From assembly GCA_014384515.1 (NCBI GenBank), contig JACNFS010000138.1, positions 1 to 10,162 of the forward strand: a stretch of DNA of 10,162 bases, given 5' to 3'. The stretch's first letter is position 1. The number at the start of each line of letters is the position of its first letter. Source of the stretch: Dehalococcoidia bacterium. GTDB taxonomy: Bacteria; Chloroflexota; Dehalococcoidia; GIF9; UBA5629. The notes beneath the pieces were generated by a model that did not search any database, was not told the origin of the DNA, and worked only from the letters and a program-made list of their open reading frames with translations. Positions 6,639 through 10,162 of this stretch are shown here, piece by piece. The translations under genes and the position numbers were made by a program.

Positions 6639-7445
6639 CTAATAGATTTCATAGACCATCAGGACGGTAACCTGAAATTCCAGCTCACCTGGGCTGATAG
6701 AAGTCGGCACGGCAGCTTGAACCTCGGCCTCTAGCCCGTAGACATCTCTTGCTATTACTGGTGGCACGTGAGCAGTGCCTTCAGAAATATAGATTGCCTT
6801 GCCCAACTTAACACCTGCCACGTCGGCCATCTGCTTGGCTTTCATCATGGCATCTTCTACCGCTTTCTCCCGCGCCTCTTCGTAGTAAGGCGCCGGCTCA
6901 TCAACAGCAAAGCTTATCGTCTCAATCCGAGTCAGGTCACCACCAACTTCAGCTACAGCATCAACAACGGTGCCGGCTTTATCCACTTCCCTTATCTTGG
7001 CAACAACTATATTGGTCACTCGATAGCCAACGATTTCTTCCCTATCCTCCCTATCAAACCATCTCCGCACCGGGTAGATGCTAAACCGCTGTGTTTGAAT
7101 ATCCTTCTCAGATACATCATTACCCTTCAACACCTTGATAACCTTATCCATAGCCTCAGCCGCCCGTCGTTGTGCTTCAGTCACCGTGTCTGCCTCAGCC
7201 TCAACACCGAGACGCAGCAAAGCGATATCGGGAACCGCAGTCACCTTGCCTTCACCAGCTACCTGTAAGCCAACATTTTGCTGGCTGAAAATTATGCCAA
7301 GGTGCCCACCAAATTCCGCTGCTTCTGCCCAGGCAGAAATAGAGGGCGAAGAGCCCCGCTGAACGTCCACAGGCGCACAACCACCAGCCACCACCAGAAC
7401 CACAGCTAACATTAGACTGGATAGCAACAACCAAAGCTTTCTCAT
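6639..7445 (-). CDS. SIMPL-domain (DUF541) lipoprotein
   Basis: A secreted or membrane-anchored SIMPL/DUF541 protein, 268 aa. The ATG at 7445 is chosen because AAGGAGG lies 6 bases upstream; an in-frame ATG at 7478 would add 11 residues before the signal and lacks such a site. Residues 1-22 are a lipoprotein signal: MRK, a hydrophobic core, then AGGC with the lipidated cysteine at 23. After a spacer, the SIMPL domain runs from about 55 to the end, with VAGEGKVTAVPDIALLRLGVE, a SIYPVRRW segment, a VTNIVVAKIREVDKAGTVVD strand-helix, the EAREKAVEDAMMKAKQMADVAGVKLGK-type helix, and a terminal VTVLMVYEI strand. Related proteins (Brucella BP26, the C-terminal part of IRAK-binding SIMPL) are structural or oligomeric; the biochemical role is unknown. 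Divergent from lepB. Confidence 0.88.
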   Translation of the reverse strand: MRKLWLLLSSLMLAVVLVVAGGCAPVDVQRGSSPSISAWAEAAEFGGHLGIIFSQQNVGLQVAGEGKVTAVPDIALLRLGVEAEADTVTEAQRRAAEAMDKVIKVLKGNDVSEKDIQTQRFSIYPVRRWFDREDREEIVGYRVTNIVVAKIREVDKAGTVVDAVAEVGGDLTRIETISFAVDEPAPYYEEAREKAVEDAMMKAKQMADVAGVKLGKAIYISEGTAHVPPVIARDVYGLEAEVQAAVPTSISPGELEFQVTVLMVYEIY

Positions 7446-7607
7446 TTTGACCTCCTTCAATTCATTATTTTTCCACATGTGGTCGCTTCGCTTACCTATT
7501 CATAAACATCACCTCTTCCAATCATGATATTGTGCAAGCCCTTACCGCTATATACAACGACAAACTGACTTCTTGGTTTAGTCTCAGAGATAGCACAAAA
7601 AGGCCGC

Positions 7608-8240
7608 ATGGAATATAATAACAAGCGCTTAACAGTAAGCACCAATTGTGACAAGCCAATGAGATTCTTTCGCGATATCGTTGCGCCTCTTCTTGTTGCA
7701 CTAGCTATTGCCGCCCTCTTTCAAGTTACAGTCGCAAGCTTCAAAGTATATGGCTCATCCATGTTACCCAACGTCGAACCGGGCGAGTTCATCATGGTCA
7801 CTAAAGCCGCTTATTTCTTTAGTCCCCCTGAGCGCGGCGAAATAATCGTTTTTGGTTCCCCGCGTAACCCCAACTCTGACCTTATCAAGCGGATAATCGC
7901 TCTACCTGGAGACACGATAGAAATCAAGGATGGCACAGTGTTTGTCAACGACGCTCCTTTAGTCGAGCCTTACATTTTGGACCCACCCAGATACGCTTAT
8001 CCGCGGCAAGAAGTCACCGCCGACCATTACTTTGTTCTCGGCGACAATCGCAACAACAGCACCGACTCTCACAAGGGCTGGACGGTGCCCCGCCAGAATA
8101 TCGTTGGCAAAGCTTGGATCACTTATTGGCCACCCCGTGAGTGGAGAACCATAGAACACTATTCTCAGCATGCAACCAAACACGCGGTCGAGGTCAGCAA
8201 ACCGAGCTTGACTATGAAAATGCCATGTCTAACGAAATAA
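7608..8240 (+). CDS. lepB: signal peptidase I
   Basis: The membrane serine protease that cleaves signal peptides from exported proteins on the outer face of the cytoplasmic membrane. The product is 210 aa. One transmembrane segment (about 21-44) precedes the catalytic domain. Family boxes are VYGSSMLPN with nucleophile S51, DLIKRIIALPGDTIEI with general base K94, and GDNRNNSTDSHKGW (145-158). The ATG at 7608 has AAAAAGG just upstream; an alternative ATG at 7659 (before RFFRDIVAP) would still leave a complete protein but has no ribosome site. The last 25 or so residues after WPPREW are a divergent hydrophilic tail, and the gene overlaps pyrE by 16 bases, implying one transcript. Confidence 0.94.
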   Translation: MEYNNKRLTVSTNCDKPMRFFRDIVAPLLVALAIAALFQVTVASFKVYGSSMLPNVEPGEFIMVTKAAYFFSPPERGEIIVFGSPRNPNSDLIKRIIALPGDTIEIKDGTVFVNDAPLVEPYILDPPRYAYPRQEVTADHYFVLGDNRNNSTDSHKGWTVPRQNIVGKAWITYWPPREWRTIEHYSQHATKHAVEVSKPSLTMKMPCLTK

Positions 8241-8791
8241 TGCAAATCTTCAAGGATGCCGGAGCTGTGCTAGAGGGGCATTTTCTGCTGACTTCGGGGC
8301 TGCATTCACCGGTATATTGGGAGAAGTTCCGCGTTTTGCAATATCCATATTATACTGAGAAGCTTTGCCGACTCATCGCACAGCACTTCAAGAAGGAGAA
8401 AGTTCAGGTAGTTGCCGGGCCCACTACCGGTGGCATTATTCTTGCCTTTGAGGTTGCCAGGCAACTGGGTATAAAGGGCATATTCGCTGAGAAAGAAGGC
8501 GAGGAAAGGCTTTTTCGGCGTGGTTTCACCATAAATCCTGGCGACCGCGTCCTCATTATTGACGATGTCTTGACTACCGGCGGCTCCATCACTGAAGTCA
8601 TCAAAGCTGTCAACAAATCGGAGGGCATTATCATCGGGGTTGGCGTGCTCGTTGACCGAGCTGAACAAAAAAAGGAATTCGGTGTGCCCCTTTTCAGCTG
8701 TCTTCGGGTCACTACCCCAACCTACACACCCGCTGAATGCCCTCTGTGCGCCGCTGGCATACCGCTGACGCAACCTGGCGGCCAGACATAG
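8225..8791 (+). CDS. pyrE: orotate phosphoribosyltransferase
   Basis: Converts orotate and PRPP to orotidine 5'-monophosphate in pyrimidine synthesis. The product is 188 aa from the ATG at 8225. Family marks are LLTSGLHSPVYWEKF (about 22-36), VVAGPTTGGIILA (about 61-73), FAEKEGEERLFRRGF and the PRPP loop VLIIDDVLTTGGSITEV (about 108-124). The C-terminus carries CPLCAAGIPLTQPG, a CxxC ending seen in the short PyrE subfamily; it may bind metal, which is inference. The start lies inside the last 16 bases of lepB with no strong ribosome site, so coupled translation is likely. An upstream in-frame GTG at 8141 would add 28 residues unlike the family, so I reject it. Confidence 0.93.
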   Translation: MSNEIMQIFKDAGAVLEGHFLLTSGLHSPVYWEKFRVLQYPYYTEKLCRLIAQHFKKEKVQVVAGPTTGGIILAFEVARQLGIKGIFAEKEGEERLFRRGFTINPGDRVLIIDDVLTTGGSITEVIKAVNKSEGIIIGVGVLVDRAEQKKEFGVPLFSCLRVTTPTYTPAECPLCAAGIPLTQPGGQT

Positions 8792-8807
8792 ATTCAAAGC
8801 GTTTCCC

Positions 8808-8836
8808 TTGACAGTAAACGATTGAGAATCTACAAT
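8808..8836 (+). promoter_or_regulatory. near-consensus promoter of the tRNA cluster
   Basis: TTGACA (8808-8813), a 17-base spacer and TACAAT (8831-8836) differ from consensus by one base. Transcription would start near 8843, two bases before tRNA-Phe, as is usual for strong stable-RNA promoters. Confidence 0.8.
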
Positions 8837-8844
8837 AACTTCAA

Positions 8845-8920
<76 letters not shown>

Positions 8921-8931
8921 CAGGTTTTCCG

Positions 8932-9019
8932 GCCGAAGTGGCGGAATGGTAGACGCGGCAGTCTCAAAAACTGTTGAGGGGCAACTCTCATGTCGGTTCG
9001 AGTCCGACCTTCGGCACCA
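8932..9019 (+). tRNA. tRNA-Leu(CAA)
   Basis: A complete 88-base class II tRNA. The acceptor GCCGAAG pairs with CTTCGGC, followed by A and encoded CCA. The anticodon loop CTCAAAA carries CAA (8965-8967), and a long variable arm (GTTGAGGGGCAACTCTCAT region) is as expected for leucine. The T arm is GTCGG-TTCGAGT-CCGAC. It lies 11 bases after tRNA-Phe. Confidence 0.96.
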
Positions 9020-9029
9020 GACGTGACAC

Positions 9030-9103
9030 TGCCGAGTTGTGTAGCGGTAGCACGGGGGACTTTGGATCCCTTAGCCCAGGTTCGAATCCTGGCTCGGCAG
9101 CCA
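9030..9103 (+). tRNA. tRNA-Gln(TTG)
   Basis: A complete 74-base tRNA. The acceptor TGCCGAG pairs with CTCGGCA, with discriminator G and encoded CCA (9101-9103). The anticodon loop CTTTGGA carries TTG (9062-9064), and the T arm is CCAGG-TTCGAAT-CCTGG. The U1-A72 acceptor end is typical of glutamine tRNAs. The epimerase fragment's ATG starts only 2 bases after the CCA, with no room for processing or a ribosome site. Confidence 0.96.
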
Positions 9104-9105
9104 GT

Positions 9106-9456
9106 ATGGAATTGCTCCGAACTCTGCCTAAGAAGAAGGCTCTCGTTACCGGTGGTGCGGGCTTTATCGGCTCTCATCTAGCTGAAGAGCTAGCAAGGCG
9201 GGGCTACCGGGTTATTATTCTCGACGACCTGTCGACTGGTAAAATGGAAAATATAGAACCCTTGCTTAAGAAGGAGAATGTCGAGTTCATCCAAGGCAGC
9301 ATCACTGACCTTGCTCTGCTTCAGAGGGTTTTCAAGGCGTTGACTATGTCTTCCACCTGGCAGCTATCCCCAACGTCCCTAGGAGTACAAAAAAATCCTT
9401 TGGCCTCGCATGATGCAAATATAACCGGCACTTTGAATGTGCTGCTGGCGGCCAGG
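9106..9456 (+). pseudogene. N-terminal fragment of NAD-dependent sugar-nucleotide epimerase (extended SDR), frameshifted
   Basis: Resembles the first third of UDP-glucose 4-epimerase-type enzymes, which remodel nucleotide sugars for surface polysaccharides. It has KALVTGGAGFIGSHLAEEL (the Rossmann GxxGxxG loop for NAD), LDDLSTG (ribose-binding acidic strand end), then GSITDLALLQRVFK. One base appears missing at about 9335-9338, so the frame yields unrelated residues for about 55 bases. Read in the next frame, those bases give the textbook continuation VDYVFHLAAIPNVPRSTK. A run of seven A (9389-9395), one more than needed, restores the original frame at NPLASHDANITGTLNVLLAAR. The catalytic YxxxK and sugar-binding region never follow, because the frame runs into a different gene near 9457. 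The ATG has no ribosome site and lies 2 bases after tRNA-Gln. Surely non-functional as an epimerase. Confidence 0.85.
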
Positions 9457-9831
9457 TCAGGAGCAACGCGGGGACAGTCCATCAGCGAACTACGGCAGGA
9501 GATTACCCAATTGAGGGCAGAGTTGGAGCAAGAGACGGCCAAAGGACTAGAATTGGAAAGCTCAAGGGATGTCGCCTGGGAAGCCTTCCAAATTGTTGCC
9601 GGCAAGGTGGTAGAGGCAGAAGTTGCCGTTCGGGCGCAGGACGCTGTGGTTCGTGTTGCCGAAGTTGCCGTGGTGCCTGAGCAACCCGTGGCACCTCGCA
9701 GAGTGATGAACATTGGTATCGCCCTGGTGCTGGGACTGGTCGTAGGCGTATTCGGTGCCTTCGGGGTTGAGTACTTTCAGAAGACCGGGGATAAACCAGA
9801 GGGAGGGAAGAGGGAGCAAGAGGTAAGTTGA
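9457..9831 (+). pseudogene. C-terminal fragment of Wzz/GNVR-type polysaccharide chain-length protein, fused in frame to the epimerase remnant
   Basis: The same open frame continues into the tail of a polysaccharide co-polymerase. A heptad-like coiled-coil stretch (from ISELRQEITQLRAELEQ, about 9481 onward) leads to VVRVAEVAVVPEQPVAPRR, the proline-rich segment that precedes the last membrane helix in this family. Then comes a transmembrane helix (about 9706-9780, MNIGIALVLGLVVGVFGAFGVEYF) and a hydrophilic tail. The normal N-terminal membrane helix and Wzz domain are missing. In full-length relatives such proteins control O-antigen or exopolysaccharide length at the inner membrane. The exact junction cannot be fixed by eye; it lies within about 9450-9485. 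The C-terminal membrane hairpin alone is unlikely to work. Confidence 0.75.
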
Positions 9832-9845
9832 GTCTGCCGAGACTC
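9830..9845. other. short perfect hairpin at the end of the chimeric frame
   Basis: GAGTCT-GCCG-AGACTC is a 6-base-pair stem that overlaps the TGA stop (9829-9831). No T-tract follows, so I do not call it a terminator. The rest of 9846-10041 holds no gene or clear promoter that I can see apart from the ribosome binding site at its right end. Confidence 0.35.
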
Positions 9846-10041
9846 TCAATGTCCTGCGGCGCATGTCCGGGGTGTTTCTGGCTAGTTGTCGGGTAAGCTG
9901 ACCTTAGATTTGCTGGCTTGTTTAGTATCTAGGGCGTTTCACGCACCTTTAGCCAATTCCCAGACGAGGGGCACCATGTCCCGAGACGCCGCCTGAGACA
10001 CAAGAGAAACCAAGCAAGAAGGCAAGCAGGAGGGTATAGAA

Positions 10042-10162
10042 ATGAAAAGCGTCTTAGTAGTAGGCTCCGGCTTCATGGGCTCTGGCATTGGCCAGATATG
10101 CGCCCAAGCAGGCTACCGAGTCCACCTGATGGATGTCAAGCCCGCGGCTCTGGACAAAGCCA
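10042..10162 (+). CDS. 3-hydroxyacyl-CoA dehydrogenase (3-hydroxybutyryl-CoA type), N-terminal part
   Basis: The first 40 codons of a gene that continues beyond the window. The sequence MKSVLVVGSGFMGSGIGQICAQ is the NAD-binding Rossmann start of 3-hydroxyacyl-CoA dehydrogenases, with the GSGFMGSGI glycine loop (8-16) and the acidic LMDVK strand end (29-33). The family oxidises 3-hydroxyacyl-CoA to 3-ketoacyl-CoA in beta-oxidation, or the reverse in butyrate-type routes; the stand-alone Hbd/PaaH form is likely because the protein begins with this domain. AGGAGGG (10028-10034) lies 7 bases before the ATG, so the start is firm. The gene is downstream of the damaged region and appears intact as far as seen. 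Confidence 0.9.
   Translation, partial: MKSVLVVGSGFMGSGIGQICAQAGYRVHLMDVKPAALDKA

Noticed and set aside
7446..7478. Upstream ATG adding 11 residues to the SIMPL lipoprotein
   Set aside because: AAGGAGG is placed correctly for the ATG at 7445, and only that start gives a normal signal peptide.
7492..7515. Three-codon minus-strand frame (ATG AAT AGG TAA) behind a GAGGTGA site upstream of the SIMPL gene
   Set aside because: Such a short frame occurs easily by chance, and no promoter or attenuator structure around it supports a role.
8974..9105. Open frame upstream of the epimerase ATG running through tRNA-Leu and tRNA-Gln
   Set aside because: It is translation of tRNA genes, which fold completely and carry CCA.

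Overview
The window looks like an ordinary chromosomal segment of a bacterium, mostly housekeeping genes with a damaged patch near the right end. Gene starts have strong Shine-Dalgarno sequences (GGAGG type), several promoters match the sigma-70 consensus closely, and the three complete tRNA genes encode CCA. The gene set (alpha-type glutamine synthetase, ribD-ribE-ribBA-ribH, a small EF-Tu-domain-2-like protein, a SIMPL lipoprotein, a PyrE ending in a CPLC motif, a GNVR/Wzz-type fragment) would suit Chloroflexota, perhaps Dehalococcoidia. That placement is a moderate-confidence inference from gene content only.

Layout. At the left edge a partial tRNA-Val (minus) and glnA (plus) diverge from back-to-back promoters. 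Next are two small minus-strand genes of unknown function (107 and 63 aa); the first has a near-consensus promoter and a clear intrinsic terminator. A plus-strand 84-aa EF-Tu-domain-2-like gene then converges, with 4 bp between stop codons, on the minus-strand riboflavin operon ribD-ribE-ribBA-ribH (6233 down to 2767). The operon encodes all the usual dedicated riboflavin enzymes except the dephosphorylating step. It is preceded by about 400 bases without a convincing gene, which I read as a long leader or degraded sequence; I see no FMN riboswitch there. A minus-strand SIMPL-domain lipoprotein diverges from lepB (signal peptidase I), which overlaps pyrE (orotate phosphoribosyltransferase) on the plus strand. 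A consensus promoter then drives a tRNA-Phe, tRNA-Leu, tRNA-Gln cluster.

Two bases after the tRNA-Gln CCA comes the most unusual object: one open frame joining the N-terminal third of a sugar-nucleotide epimerase (carrying two compensating frameshifts) to the C-terminal end of a Wzz/GNVR-type polysaccharide chain-length protein. It reads as the scar of a deletion in a surface-polysaccharide cluster, or possibly an assembly error. The window ends in the first 40 codons of a 3-hydroxyacyl-CoA dehydrogenase with a strong ribosome binding site.

I found no CRISPR array, insertion sequence, phage gene, defence system or other clearly novel system. The items most worth a second look are the chimeric remnant next to tRNA-Gln, the ribD leader, and the two unrecognised small genes.
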